Below are positions 9,045 to 17,314 of a stretch of 45,597 nt of DNA, in pieces (position 1 is the first letter of the stretch; every line of letters starts with the position of its first letter). The notes beneath the pieces are model-generated. The model searched no databases, was not told the origin of the DNA, and saw nothing but the letters and a program-made list of their open reading frames with translations. Position numbers and translations under genes: made by a program. Source of the stretch: Deltaproteobacteria bacterium (GTDB lineage Bacteria > Desulfobacterota > DSM-4660 > Desulfatiglandales > Desulfatiglandaceae); NCBI GenBank assembly GCA_022340265.1, contig JAJDOH010000164.1:1-45597 (forward strand). Direction: 5' to 3'.

Positions 9045-9545
9045 ATGACAAGATCAAATGAAACCAGAAGGACATTGGGAAACCGGGCGGTAAAGCGTGT
9101 GTTTATTCCGACTGTGGCGGTTATGGCGTTTACGGGTTTTGGCCAAATGCCGATCTTTAAACGATACTATATCTCCGATATTCCGGGAATGGCCTGGTCC
9201 GCCGATTTTTACGTCACGCATTTTCTCCATTACATAGGGGCGGCAGTATTGCTGGCCCTTTTCGCCTATTTTATCATGGATTATGTTTTAAGCGGCAGAA
9301 AGCGGTTCCAGTTGACACCGTCGGCTTATCTGCGGATTATATTTTTGGCGGGCATCGTTGCCACGGGTATCTTTCGGGTCTTCAAGAATATGCCAGATGT
9401 CGTATTTTCCCCTGTGTTTACGGTGTTTATCGATATTTCTCATCTGTGGTTCGCCATGGCCTACCTGTTTGTCGCGCTGGTGCTGGCGGTGATGAAGCGG
9501 GGCTGGCTGACGGAAGCGGGATCCTATGGAAACGCTGCTGCCTAG
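9045..9545 (+). CDS. cytochrome b-like four-helix membrane subunit
   Basis: A 166-residue protein with four predicted membrane helices (about residues 18-36, 60-85, 98-115 and 128-152). Histidines occur inside helix 2 (THFLHYIGAA) and helix 4 (DISHLWFAM), positions suited to heme b ligation as in FdnI-type gamma subunits. Known members pass electrons from a periplasmic Fe-S beta subunit to quinone. It starts 3 bases after the Fe-S gene stop and its own ATG follows AGGATAAG, so the two are translated together. The next gene (Cys/His-rich protein) begins 13 bases downstream. Heme content is an inference from histidine placement. Confidence 0.75.
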   Translation: MTRSNETRRTLGNRAVKRVFIPTVAVMAFTGFGQMPIFKRYYISDIPGMAWSADFYVTHFLHYIGAAVLLALFAYFIMDYVLSGRKRFQLTPSAYLRIIFLAGIVATGIFRVFKNMPDVVFSPVFTVFIDISHLWFAMAYLFVALVLAVMKRGWLTEAGSYGNAAA

Positions 9546-9558
9546 AGAAGGAGACTTT

Positions 9559-9777
9559 ATGCACTGTAGGAATCACCCAAATCGCGAGGCTGTTATTCCC
9601 TGCCAGAAACACCTGACAGGTTACTGCAGCGAATGTCTGGAAAACGGTATATCGTGTACGGACCCTTCAATTTACTGCAAATTCCGGCCCCAATGCGTTA
9701 TCTGGGAGCTGGGGCGTAAAGATCGGAAAAAGGCGCTTTTTGAAGAGGATGTGGAATCGGTTCAGGTGGCGGTTTGA
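9559..9777 (+). CDS. small Cys/His-rich (B-box-like zinc-binding) protein
   Basis: A 72-residue protein starting MHCRNHPNREAVIPCQKH, with the pattern CxxHP...CxxH...CxxC(L)...C, spaced like a B-box zinc finger, then two further cysteines and an acidic tail. No signal peptide, so cytoplasmic. The ATG at 9559 follows GAAGGAGA; a start at 9526 would overlap the cytochrome gene. It is the third gene of the Fe-S/cytochrome b operon, which suggests a role in assembling or regulating that complex, but this is inference from position. Its 3' end overlaps the convergent adenylate cyclase stop by 16 bases. Confidence 0.7.
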   Translation: MHCRNHPNREAVIPCQKHLTGYCSECLENGISCTDPSIYCKFRPQCVIWELGRKDRKKALFEEDVESVQVAV

Positions 9778-10967
9778 GATACATTTTGAAGCGGGTTTCG
9801 CAATAGAGAGTAAACCCGCTGGGGTTCACTGATCCCCTTCAGGGATACAAGCCCCATGTCATGGACAGGCCAAAGCCCATCAATCATTTTGCGGGTCTCC
9901 TCGCCGATCAAGATATCGCCTCCCTGGGCGTAGTCCGCCAGCCGCGCCGCCAGGTTCGTCACCGGACCCGTTGCCGTATAGGTCATGCGGGTTTCAAGAG
10001 TCCCTTTGAAAACGGTCATCCCCAGCAGTGCCACGCCTGAGTTGATGCCGATGTTGACATTGACCGGGTCGAAATGGGTTTGTATCCTACTGTTGAGCTG
10101 ATGATTTCGTTCATGAATGTCAAAGGCGGCCTTCACTGCATTTACGGCGTTGCTGTGAGCATCCCCATCCTTGAATATAATCATCAGGCCATCCCCGGCG
10201 GTTTCGTTGATATCTCCACCCGAGCGGTGAATGGGGTCAACAAAGTTGGAAAACATTTCTTCCACCATGTCGTTTACCTCCACCGCGGTTTTGCTGGTGC
10301 TGAGCCGGGTATATCCTTCCAGGTCCAGGAAAAGGACGGAAAGTTCCCGGCTTTTCTTTTCCTGTCCGAGCAACTCAGGGTTGGTTTCCACGATGCGCCT
10401 CACCGATTGCGGCACAAAGGGGGATAGATGGGCAAGTTTCTGACTGATTTCAATTTTCTCCTGAGTGATGGCCCAGTGGTTTTTGGCAGTCATGATGGCG
10501 TTGCCGGCTATTTCGGAAAGGTCTTTCATGAAATAGAAGTCTTTTTTCATAAATCGGGCGCCGGGCTGGGAGACCACATTGATGACTGCCAGAATATCAT
10601 CCTTGACAAATACGGGCATGGCGGCCTCGGGGCCGGTATCAACGGTGGTGCCGTCGGGTCTCACGATGGGATCGGTTTTGGAGATGACCACCCCTTTTCG
10701 GGCTGATAGGGCTTTCTGGATGGCGGGTCGGTTTTTTTTGCAGGACAGGCAGTTGACGGGCCGGTCGTACAGAGCGCATTGAAGGGGTCTGGTGTATTTC
10801 TGCGCATCGGGATCCAGCAGGATAATGCAGGTTTCCATGGATGAGGGGATCAGGTTTCGGGCCTCCGAACGCAGCGTTTCAAGAATCTCATTGACTTCAA
10901 TGGTGCTGGCAAGCTTTTTGGTAAGACGCCGCTGTGCTTCAAACCGCTCTTTATAATATTTTTTCAT
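9762..10967 (-). CDS. class III adenylate/guanylate cyclase with GAF domain
   Basis: A 401-residue cytoplasmic protein. Residues about 15-170 form a GAF-like sensor with a Cys-rich stretch (CLSCKK). A short helical linker (about 175-205) leads to the class III cyclase domain, which shows the metal-binding LFLDLEGYTRLST and GGDINETAGDGLMIIF motifs and the later YTATGPVTNLAARL segment. It makes cyclic AMP (or another cyclic nucleotide) from the triphosphate. The start is 32 bases downstream of the oleD stop on the same strand, so it is probably the last gene of the ole operon. What the GAF domain binds is unknown. Confidence 0.88.
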   Translation of the reverse strand: MKKYYKERFEAQRRLTKKLASTIEVNEILETLRSEARNLIPSSMETCIILLDPDAQKYTRPLQCALYDRPVNCLSCKKNRPAIQKALSARKGVVISKTDPIVRPDGTTVDTGPEAAMPVFVKDDILAVINVVSQPGARFMKKDFYFMKDLSEIAGNAIMTAKNHWAITQEKIEISQKLAHLSPFVPQSVRRIVETNPELLGQEKKSRELSVLFLDLEGYTRLSTSKTAVEVNDMVEEMFSNFVDPIHRSGGDINETAGDGLMIIFKDGDAHSNAVNAVKAAFDIHERNHQLNSRIQTHFDPVNVNIGINSGVALLGMTVFKGTLETRMTYTATGPVTNLAARLADYAQGGDILIGEETRKMIDGLWPVHDMGLVSLKGISEPQRVYSLLRNPLQNVSQTAT

Positions 10968-10999
10968 GAAAACCCTTTTACCCGTATCGGTCGTGATCT

Positions 11000-11983
11000 C
11001 TATTTCAGTGATTCCGCCAGACGTTCAAGCCCCTCCGAAATGGAAATTCCGGGTGTGTATCCCAAATCCTTTCGTGCCGCACTGATGTCAAACCAATGGG
11101 CCGTTGAGAGCTGTTTGGCCAGAAAACGCGTCATTGGGGGTTCCTGTTTGAGTTGCAGTGTACCATAAATCAATTCAAGGAGCCAACCCGCTCCGTAAGC
11201 AAATTTTTCAGACACGGCACGATCGATGGGGTCAAGACCCGCAGCTCCGAGAATACGGTCCATGAGGTCACCGATGTCGATGGGTTCTCCCTGGCTGATA
11301 AAGTAGGGTTTTCCGGAAACGGGAGATTTCGGGTGGAGCTTTTCCAGGGCCAGCAGGTGGGCATCGACGGCATTATCAATATAGATGCAGTCCACCAGAT
11401 GGGGATTTTTCCCGACCCTGGCGAGCCGGCCCGATTTTCTCCGTTCGATCAACCTGGGTAGAAAATTGGGGTCACCGGGTCCCCAGATCAGGTGCGGCCG
11501 CAGGGCCACCGTGGCGAGAGATGTACTGTTGGCGGCAAGCACATCGCGTTCCGCCATGGCCTTGGTTTTGGGATAATGGGCCAGATAGCTTTCGGGGTAG
11601 GGCACCGATTCGTTGACCCCCTCCATGCTGCCCCCACCAAAAACCACACTGGGTGAACTGGTATAAACGAGCTTTGAAACCCTCGTTTTAAGGCAGGCCT
11701 CAATAACGTTACGGGTTCCCCTTGCATTGGCGGCAAAATACAAACTGTAGTCGCCCCATATGCCCGGTTTGGCGGCCACGTGGAAAACCGCACCACACCC
11801 TTCAACCGCCGCCAAAACAGCACTTTTATCCACCAGGTCGCCGCTACGAACCTCCGCCCCGAGATCGCACAATTCCGGATAATCGCCGCGGGAAAAGCTG
11901 CGGACACGGTCTCCCCGTTCCAGCAGCCGTTTGACAATGGCTTTTCCTAAAAATCCGCCGCCGCCGGTCACGAGAATTTTCAT
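11000..11983 (-). CDS. oleD: OleD-like NAD(P)H-dependent beta-keto acid reductase
   Basis: A 327-residue short-chain/extended dehydrogenase of the 3-beta-HSD type. The Rossmann motif TGGGGFLGKAIVKRLL starts at residue 6 and the catalytic YPKTKAMAE (YxxxK) lies near residue 150, with an upstream SSPSVVF serine. In olefin biosynthesis OleD reduces the 2-alkyl-3-ketoacyl acid made by OleA to the hydroxy acid. The ATG at 11983 overlaps the stop of the oleC gene (ATGA), fixing the start; upstream in-frame codons lie inside oleC. Function is inferred from this context as well as from the sequence, since the wider family also includes sterol dehydrogenases. Confidence 0.88.
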   Translation of the reverse strand: MKILVTGGGGFLGKAIVKRLLERGDRVRSFSRGDYPELCDLGAEVRSGDLVDKSAVLAAVEGCGAVFHVAAKPGIWGDYSLYFAANARGTRNVIEACLKTRVSKLVYTSSPSVVFGGGSMEGVNESVPYPESYLAHYPKTKAMAERDVLAANSTSLATVALRPHLIWGPGDPNFLPRLIERRKSGRLARVGKNPHLVDCIYIDNAVDAHLLALEKLHPKSPVSGKPYFISQGEPIDIGDLMDRILGAAGLDPIDRAVSEKFAYGAGWLLELIYGTLQLKQEPPMTRFLAKQLSTAHWFDISAARKDLGYTPGISISEGLERLAESLK

Positions 11984-13665
11984 GGCTTTTTGCGCTTCCT
12001 TTCTTCGGCCAGTTTCTTTGTGGCCCAAACCCCCAGCCGTTCCCGGTAGATTTTGGCGTTATGCCGAATGTCAACGGGAAACCCATCATGGAATAAAATG
12101 GTTTTAACCTCTTTTGTATGGGGAAATCGGGCACCCAGTTCAAGGAGTTCCGTCCTGACCGCGTCTTTGTGCACGTTTTTTGATTGGTCTTCCAGTTCAA
12201 CACAAAGGACGGGATGTACGTTTCCATCTCTTTTAACCCCTGTAAGTGCCGTTCGGAAAACGGCTTTGTGGGTATTGAAGACCCCTTCGCAGGGAATGGT
12301 AAAATAGGTTCCCGAAGGGGTGACGACACGGTGGGATTTTCGGCCGAAAAACCATAGCCGCCCCTTTTCGTCCAGTGTGCCGAGATCGCCCATGCGATGC
12401 CAGAACCCTTTCCCCCCTCTTTCGTAAATTTTTGTGAGTCGTGTTCCCCGATCATCCTTGTAATAGGAACCCGTGGCCACGGGACCTTTGACGGTGATTT
12501 CCCCCACTTCTCCCGGTGGCAGTTTGAGGGAATCATGCCATTTTCCAATGGCGTCGTCACTGATGGGAACCACGCAGATTGCCATTCCATCCACCGGTTT
12601 TCCCACGCAGACGCCTTTTCCCCTGTCGGTGCCATATCGGGTGTCCCTCAGAATTTCGCGACTTCCGATGGAGGATACGGGCATGGCTTCCGTGGCCCCG
12701 TAACCTGTGTGAACCTGGGCGTTTGATTCAAGCATGGTGCAGAAACGTTCCAGGACGGCGGGCGGCATGGGCGCTCCGGCTGCGATGACCCGGCGAATGG
12801 TGGGCAGTTTGATGCCGCGCTTGTGGCCGTATCGTCCCACGCGGTTGATGAGCGCCGGCGAACCGAACATGTTGGTGATGCCGAAATCTCGAATGGCTTC
12901 AATGATCTTTCGAGGGTCCACATTGGCCGGCCGGGTGGGGTCCATATCCGGGATCACAACGGCCATGCCAAGTGCAGGGCCGAAGAGGGCAAACAGAGGA
13001 AAGGTGGGCAGATCGATTTCCCCCGGTTCGATGCCATAGGTCTTCCGAATCGATTCCACCTGAGCCGTGAAATTGCCGTGCGTATAAAGAGCGCCCCTGG
13101 GGGGACCGGTGCTGCCGCTGGTAAAAAGAATGGCCGCTATTTCATCCTTTGCCGTTTGCGCCATGGGGCTTAAAGCGGCGGATCTTCCAATGGTCCGGAC
13201 CTCTTTCAGCGTGAGGCCTTTCCAAAAGAAACGTTTTCCAACGGTAATGAGGGTTCGAATGGTTTTCCGGCCCCATCCCAGCATCAGGCGGGCCGCATGG
13301 GCCTCAGGGATGCCGATAAATGCCTCGGGTTCCGCCTGCGCAAGGCATTTTTTCAGGTTGCCAATGCCGATACCGGGATCGATGAGTACGGGAACGGCGC
13401 CGGCTTTGAAAATGGCAAATGTCAGTGCAAAGAATTCAAGGCTCGGTTTCACCATCAGCGTGGCGCGGACGCCTCTGCCGATGCCGGATTGTTCCAGGCC
13501 CCGTGCAATCCAGTCGCTTTCACGATCCAGTTGACTAAACGTGTAATGGGTATATTTAACCCGGCCGTTTTTGTCACGGCCCGCCGGGAAGTTCACTGCC
13601 GGCCTGTGGGGCTGTTTCTTGGCCATTTCAGGCAGATAGGCGGCAATGTTTTCGAAATCAGGCAT
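11980..13665 (-). CDS. oleC: OleC-like beta-lactone synthetase (AMP-ligase family)
   Basis: A 561-residue member of the ANL adenylating superfamily. The P-loop ILFTSGSTGPPRGALYTHGNF lies near residues 177-197, the A5 motif TGYGATEAMPV near 320 and the C-terminal FPVDIRHNAKIYRE near 535. The 'FPxDxRHNAKI.RE' ending is characteristic of OleC, which converts the beta-hydroxy acid plus ATP to a cis-beta-lactone. No alpha/beta-hydrolase domain is fused to it, so it is not an OleBC fusion. The stop overlaps oleD; oleA ends 34 bases upstream. The start MPDFENIAAYLPEMAKKQP matches the family N-terminus. Confidence 0.9.
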   Translation of the reverse strand: MPDFENIAAYLPEMAKKQPHRPAVNFPAGRDKNGRVKYTHYTFSQLDRESDWIARGLEQSGIGRGVRATLMVKPSLEFFALTFAIFKAGAVPVLIDPGIGIGNLKKCLAQAEPEAFIGIPEAHAARLMLGWGRKTIRTLITVGKRFFWKGLTLKEVRTIGRSAALSPMAQTAKDEIAAILFTSGSTGPPRGALYTHGNFTAQVESIRKTYGIEPGEIDLPTFPLFALFGPALGMAVVIPDMDPTRPANVDPRKIIEAIRDFGITNMFGSPALINRVGRYGHKRGIKLPTIRRVIAAGAPMPPAVLERFCTMLESNAQVHTGYGATEAMPVSSIGSREILRDTRYGTDRGKGVCVGKPVDGMAICVVPISDDAIGKWHDSLKLPPGEVGEITVKGPVATGSYYKDDRGTRLTKIYERGGKGFWHRMGDLGTLDEKGRLWFFGRKSHRVVTPSGTYFTIPCEGVFNTHKAVFRTALTGVKRDGNVHPVLCVELEDQSKNVHKDAVRTELLELGARFPHTKEVKTILFHDGFPVDIRHNAKIYRERLGVWATKKLAEERKRKKP

Positions 13666-13699
13666 GGTTTTCAGGCGTAACGGTTTCCATTAAAGAGAC

Positions 13700-14716
13700 T
13701 CACCAACGGACTTCCATCATCGCGCAATTCAGTCCGCTCCCGATCCCCATGAGCGCAACCCGATCGTTTTTGTGAATGCGGTCTGCCTCAAGGGCTTTAG
13801 AAAGGGTGATGGGGATGGCGGCAGGGCCCACATTGCCGTATTCCGGAAATGTCTTGAAAACTTTTTTGTCGTCCAGACCCAGTAGTTCGGTCAGCTTGGC
13901 TGTATGGACGGCACTGACCTGGTGCAGAATGAATTGATCGAGTTCCCCGGGGATCCATTCCAGTTCTTTTACGGCCTTTTTGAAGGTGGCACCAGCCAGC
14001 TTAAGCCCGGCAACCAGCAACGCGCTGGCATCGGTTTTCATGCAGTCCATCTGACCTCGACACAGGTTTTTATGTTCGGTGGCAGCAAGCGTGACACCGC
14101 CCAGGAGACGATGGCCGTTTGGGGCCAGATCCGACCTCGCCAGTACCATTGCAGCGGCGCCTGATCCCAGGGTGAACGTTGCAAAATTGTTGCGAAATGT
14201 TTCTTCATCACAGTCGGAAGTGAGAAGCCGTTGAATGGTGGTTTCAACCACAAATCGGCTTCCTTCTCCATCCACGACAATCCCGTAATCGATCTGGCCC
14301 CGTTCGATCATGTTGCCGATGATTTCCATGCCGTTTAAAAACGCCAGGCAGGCGTTTCCCACATCGAAATTCATGCAATCCGAACTGAGACCAAGGTTTC
14401 CATGGACCAGACATGCCGTTGACGGCTCAATATAGTCCCTGCAGACGGACGTGTTCACCAGAATGCCCAAATTTGAACGGTCAATGCCGGCATCCCCTAT
14501 GGCTTTTTCAGCGGCCATGGTGGCCACTTCGCTGGGTTGTCGCTCAGGCTCCCAAAACCGTCTCGCCATAATACCCGTAAGAGACTGAATGACGTCTGAT
14601 CGCACCTGAATCCGATTGAGGAGAGGTGAGAGTTGGGTTTCCAGTTCAGCCGATGTGACACGGTAAGGTGCATCCACATGGGCGAGGCCGATGATGGATA
14701 CATTTTCGAATTTCAT
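13700..14716 (-). CDS. oleA: OleA-like thiolase, head-to-head acyl condensation
   Basis: A 338-residue thiolase-fold enzyme. Seen: catalytic Cys in VGNACLAFLNG (near residue 128), the upstream DYIEPSTACLVH segment whose glutamate corresponds to the OleA-specific base, QFILHQVS histidine (near 262) and YGNVGPAAIP asparagine (near 292). OleA joins two fatty acyl-CoA molecules by a non-decarboxylative Claisen condensation to a 2-alkyl-3-keto acid, the first step of long-chain olefin formation. FabH is the alternative call, but the EPSTA glutamate and the oleC/oleD neighbours favour OleA. The ATG follows GGAAAGGA. First gene of the operon. Confidence 0.9.
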   Translation of the reverse strand: MKFENVSIIGLAHVDAPYRVTSAELETQLSPLLNRIQVRSDVIQSLTGIMARRFWEPERQPSEVATMAAEKAIGDAGIDRSNLGILVNTSVCRDYIEPSTACLVHGNLGLSSDCMNFDVGNACLAFLNGMEIIGNMIERGQIDYGIVVDGEGSRFVVETTIQRLLTSDCDEETFRNNFATFTLGSGAAAMVLARSDLAPNGHRLLGGVTLAATEHKNLCRGQMDCMKTDASALLVAGLKLAGATFKKAVKELEWIPGELDQFILHQVSAVHTAKLTELLGLDDKKVFKTFPEYGNVGPAAIPITLSKALEADRIHKNDRVALMGIGSGLNCAMMEVRW

Positions 14717-15249
14717 AGGTCAAATCCTTTCCAGAAAGTACGTTCCAAAAAAGCTTCCCGATTCCAATGGGGATTCGCTGAAGCCTTAAAACCGGAAATA
14801 ACGTAAGCCGCTTAAAAATCCCGTTTTTTTGTCTGGAACCGCTCACTGAAACCACCCCTGCGAATATGGATCTGGCCTTGGATCATATTTGCACATTCTG
14901 ATTCAACTCGAGGCTTTCGTGTTGGTATGATGGGCAAATCCGGACTGGCCTTGAGGATTTTGTGTTCTCAAAACAAAACAGCAAATTTTTTTCTTTTAAT
15001 CAAAAGAGAATGGCTTTGTTCTTCCTTCTAATTTTATTTTCCCATGGAAATAGCAATTTATCCGTAAATGTGCAACAGGAAACACTGTAAATTTGCTCTA
15101 TCCGGAAGAAGTTCGAGGTAGAAAGTTATTGGTCATGGGGAGGTAGTCAAAAACGGCCCGTGTATTTTGCGTAAGCTGGCGCATTTTTTGCGCTAACTGG
15201 GAACGCCTTTGGATTTTCAGGACCCATTTTGATGCTGGTTTCGCACTGT
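14717..15249. other. intergenic region upstream of oleA
   Basis: No convincing gene in 533 bases. It must hold the oleA promoter and any terminator of the secreted protein upstream. It is AT-rich at 14980-15070. At 15155-15220 there is an imperfect pair of repeats (TTTTGCG...CTGG twice) and a small hairpin GCGCA-AAAAA-TGCGC when read on the minus strand; its role is unknown. A short frame at 15098-15307 overlaps the next gene and looks spurious. Confidence 0.5.
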
Positions 15250-16923
15250 TCAATCCAAGAGTAACAGGAGATATATCGCCGGTAAACCGTTGCCGTAGGG
15301 CGGCCAACTGATGCGGCCGATGCGGCTGCCCCAGGTGGCGTTTGTCAGGATCCGTTCATTGACAATCCAGGCCGTTAACCCACGGGAATCGGAAGGGTCA
15401 AGCGAGACCGCGGAATAGTCTCCCCACCGTTGTGCCAAATTGTTAATATTGGCAGAATAGAAAGTGTTGCTGCCAGACAGCAGCGAGCCGGGACTGGCGA
15501 TGACGCCCACGGGGTCGGTATGGAGGCGGCCCGAATACCGCACCTCGGCATTGACATTATTAGCGACATCCGTTGAGGACCAGGTCACAAAGACATCCTT
15601 GCGCCGGTTGGCGGCGATGGCGGCATTGAAATCAAAGGAGGTGTCGCTTCTGCCAAAGGTGCCGGTTTGGATGACCTGTTTATTCACGGTGTCAAATTCA
15701 TAAAATCGGCACTTGGCGAAGTCGCCACTCTTAATCGTGTGGACTTGAAAGAGGGAATTGCCTATCTGGGTGCCGGCATTGACGAAGCGGCAGTCAGAGG
15801 TGTCGAGAGTATTGATGGTTCCTGGCTGGGGCGCATTTGCAGGTATCGTATAGGCCGCCACCGGGATAGTTGCCCCAGTGCTCAGGGTGGGAGGATCCCC
15901 CGCCGAGTTCGCCAAGGTATAAATCGTCACCTTGTTATCGTTGGTTTGGGCCGCTACCAGATAGGTATTGGGATTTTCATCCAGCACCAGGGGCGGCGAC
16001 AGGGTGCCCACCAGGCCGGTGAACATATAGGGAGTCAAGGTCTGGGGCGAGCCGTTGTAGATCAGGGATTTGGCCACGGCAAACATGCGGGCGTCAATAA
16101 AAGTAGTTAAATAAAAGAAATTGGCTGTGAAAATGACTGCATCTCTGTCCAGCCCCAACTGGGGGAAATCCCAGACCCGGCCGAAAATATCAGTAACGAC
16201 CTGGTAGATATAATAAGCCCCCAAAGGATCGGCAGTTTGGGAAACCGCAAAGAAGAATCTTTGCTCCAAGGTAGGAGGATCAAGCCTGGCAAGCGCTGAC
16301 ATGATCCACCGGTTTTCATTTTGGTCGTAAATGACTCTGGGGTCATAAAAATATGTGGGAGTAAAATCCGAGGTGGGGTATCTGAAGAAATAGATCAGTG
16401 GCAGGCTGCCAATCCGGGTGTTGGGGGCGGCTTTTTCGTAAACATCGAGATGCGAGTTGGTAATCTCCACAAAATGGTTGAGGCCAACGGCGCCATGGGT
16501 GTCCGGCGGCGTAAAGTTGCCGGCAACAACCGAGTCGACGCCGTCGAAATTAATAATCTCGGTTGACAAGGTTTGCGCCAACGGGGCAGCACTCCTATTC
16601 TCAAACGTCGTTGGGGCCTCCAAAGCGCCATCTTGGGCGGCCTTATCTTTATGCGCCTTATAGGCTGCATCATCCATTGTTGGCAGGAAGGGTATGCTCT
16701 GGAAAGAAGGTACGGGGGCGGCGGGTGCCTTCAAGGCTGCTGCTCGCATCTGTTCCCAGGTTCGGACCTGGGCAGGCGGGATACTAACCTGCAAAGTCGC
16801 CTTGATTACGCCATCGGAGGAGGGAGCAACCGGTTGCGTCTCAGCCACGGGTACCGCCCCTCCCAGGATCATCAGGATAAATAGACTTGCCAGAATTGAT
16901 GAGAATATTCTTGTGGATTTCAT
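15250..16923 (-). CDS. secreted beta-rich protein with C-terminal poly-Leu tail
   Basis: A 557-residue exported protein of unknown function. Residues 1-28 are a Sec signal peptide (MKSTRIFSSILASLFILMIL...). The body begins after a Pro-rich stretch and contains PPDTHGAVGLNHFVEITNS (about 141-159), a motif I associate with large secreted repeat or propeller-like proteins, then many aromatic/beta strands (FFFAVSQTADP, DTSDCRF, VTWSSTDV). It ends WPPYGNGLPAIYLLLLLD, a short linker with five leucines one residue from the end, shared in kind with two other secreted proteins of this window. The ATG follows GAGGAG. It lies downstream of the multicopper oxidase gene on the same strand, but terminator-like hairpins separate the two. 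No catalytic motif recognised. Confidence 0.72.
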   Translation of the reverse strand: MKSTRIFSSILASLFILMILGGAVPVAETQPVAPSSDGVIKATLQVSIPPAQVRTWEQMRAAALKAPAAPVPSFQSIPFLPTMDDAAYKAHKDKAAQDGALEAPTTFENRSAAPLAQTLSTEIINFDGVDSVVAGNFTPPDTHGAVGLNHFVEITNSHLDVYEKAAPNTRIGSLPLIYFFRYPTSDFTPTYFYDPRVIYDQNENRWIMSALARLDPPTLEQRFFFAVSQTADPLGAYYIYQVVTDIFGRVWDFPQLGLDRDAVIFTANFFYLTTFIDARMFAVAKSLIYNGSPQTLTPYMFTGLVGTLSPPLVLDENPNTYLVAAQTNDNKVTIYTLANSAGDPPTLSTGATIPVAAYTIPANAPQPGTINTLDTSDCRFVNAGTQIGNSLFQVHTIKSGDFAKCRFYEFDTVNKQVIQTGTFGRSDTSFDFNAAIAANRRKDVFVTWSSTDVANNVNAEVRYSGRLHTDPVGVIASPGSLLSGSNTFYSANINNLAQRWGDYSAVSLDPSDSRGLTAWIVNERILTNATWGSRIGRISWPPYGNGLPAIYLLLLLD

Positions 16924-17175
16924 GTACTCCTCTAATGGATATCATCAAATGTTATGCCGAATCCGGTTTGCCGGCCCCACGTATTTCTTGACTATTTCAG
17001 CTCGTCGAGGATTATCCGGATATGGTCCTTTGATATGGTTCTGGGACTCCATCGCGGAAAGAGGCGCAGATCCCCTATTGGAGCGTGAGCGGCGAGGCGG
17101 GGATATAATTTGCGGTAGGTCTATTAGCCTTTGGCTAGTGGTCATCGGCAACCCAGGCATATAAACAAACAACAG

Positions 17176-17204
17176 ATCCCGGCTAAGCTATGTGCCGCCG
17201 GGAT
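17176..17204 (-). terminator. second terminator-like hairpin after the multicopper oxidase gene
   Basis: ATCCCGGC (17176-17183) pairs with GCCGGGAT (17197-17204). On the minus strand the stem is followed by the T-rich CTGTTGTTTGTTTAT, as expected of an intrinsic terminator for the gene ending at 17315. Confidence 0.5.
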
Positions 17205-17226
17205 TTCTGGATGTTGCACTTACATG

Positions 17227-17263
17227 GGAAAGGTCACCAGATTGTCAATCTGGTGACCTTTCC
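17227..17263 (-). terminator. long perfect hairpin after the multicopper oxidase gene
   Basis: A perfect 17-bp inverted repeat: GGAAAGGTCACCAGATT, loop GTC, then its exact complement (17227-17263). It lies 52 bases past the stop at 17315. There is no long T run, so it may be an RNA-stabilising 3' stem rather than a classical terminator; the near-perfect symmetry would also suit a DNA-binding site. Confidence 0.5.
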
Positions 17264-17314
17264 TGAGTTTCAAGTTTGAAACCTTTTTTTTGCGCTCTCG
17301 CTATCCTCACTCAG

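Larger units (their letters stand above)
16924..17314. other. intergenic region with two hairpins downstream of the multicopper oxidase gene
   Basis: 391 bases without a convincing gene. It holds the two hairpins listed separately (17176-17204 and 17227-17263) and the promoter region of the secreted protein at 15250-16923. A 75-codon frame at 16945-17172 on the minus strand has no recognisable features and no clear ribosome-binding site. Confidence 0.5.

Noticed and set aside
11980-13665. OleBC fusion
   Set aside because: The chain starts directly with the adenylating-enzyme N-terminus and has the length of OleC alone; there is no hydrolase nucleophile elbow.
15098-15307. A 69-codon frame overlapping the 3' end of the secreted protein gene
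   Set aside because: It is in another frame over the certain C-terminus of that gene and has no support of its own.
16945-17172. A 75-codon frame on the minus strand between the oxidase and the secreted protein
   Set aside because: No ribosome-binding site, no recognisable motif, and biased Arg/Ser/Pro composition; it lies in the likely leader of the gene at 15250-16923.
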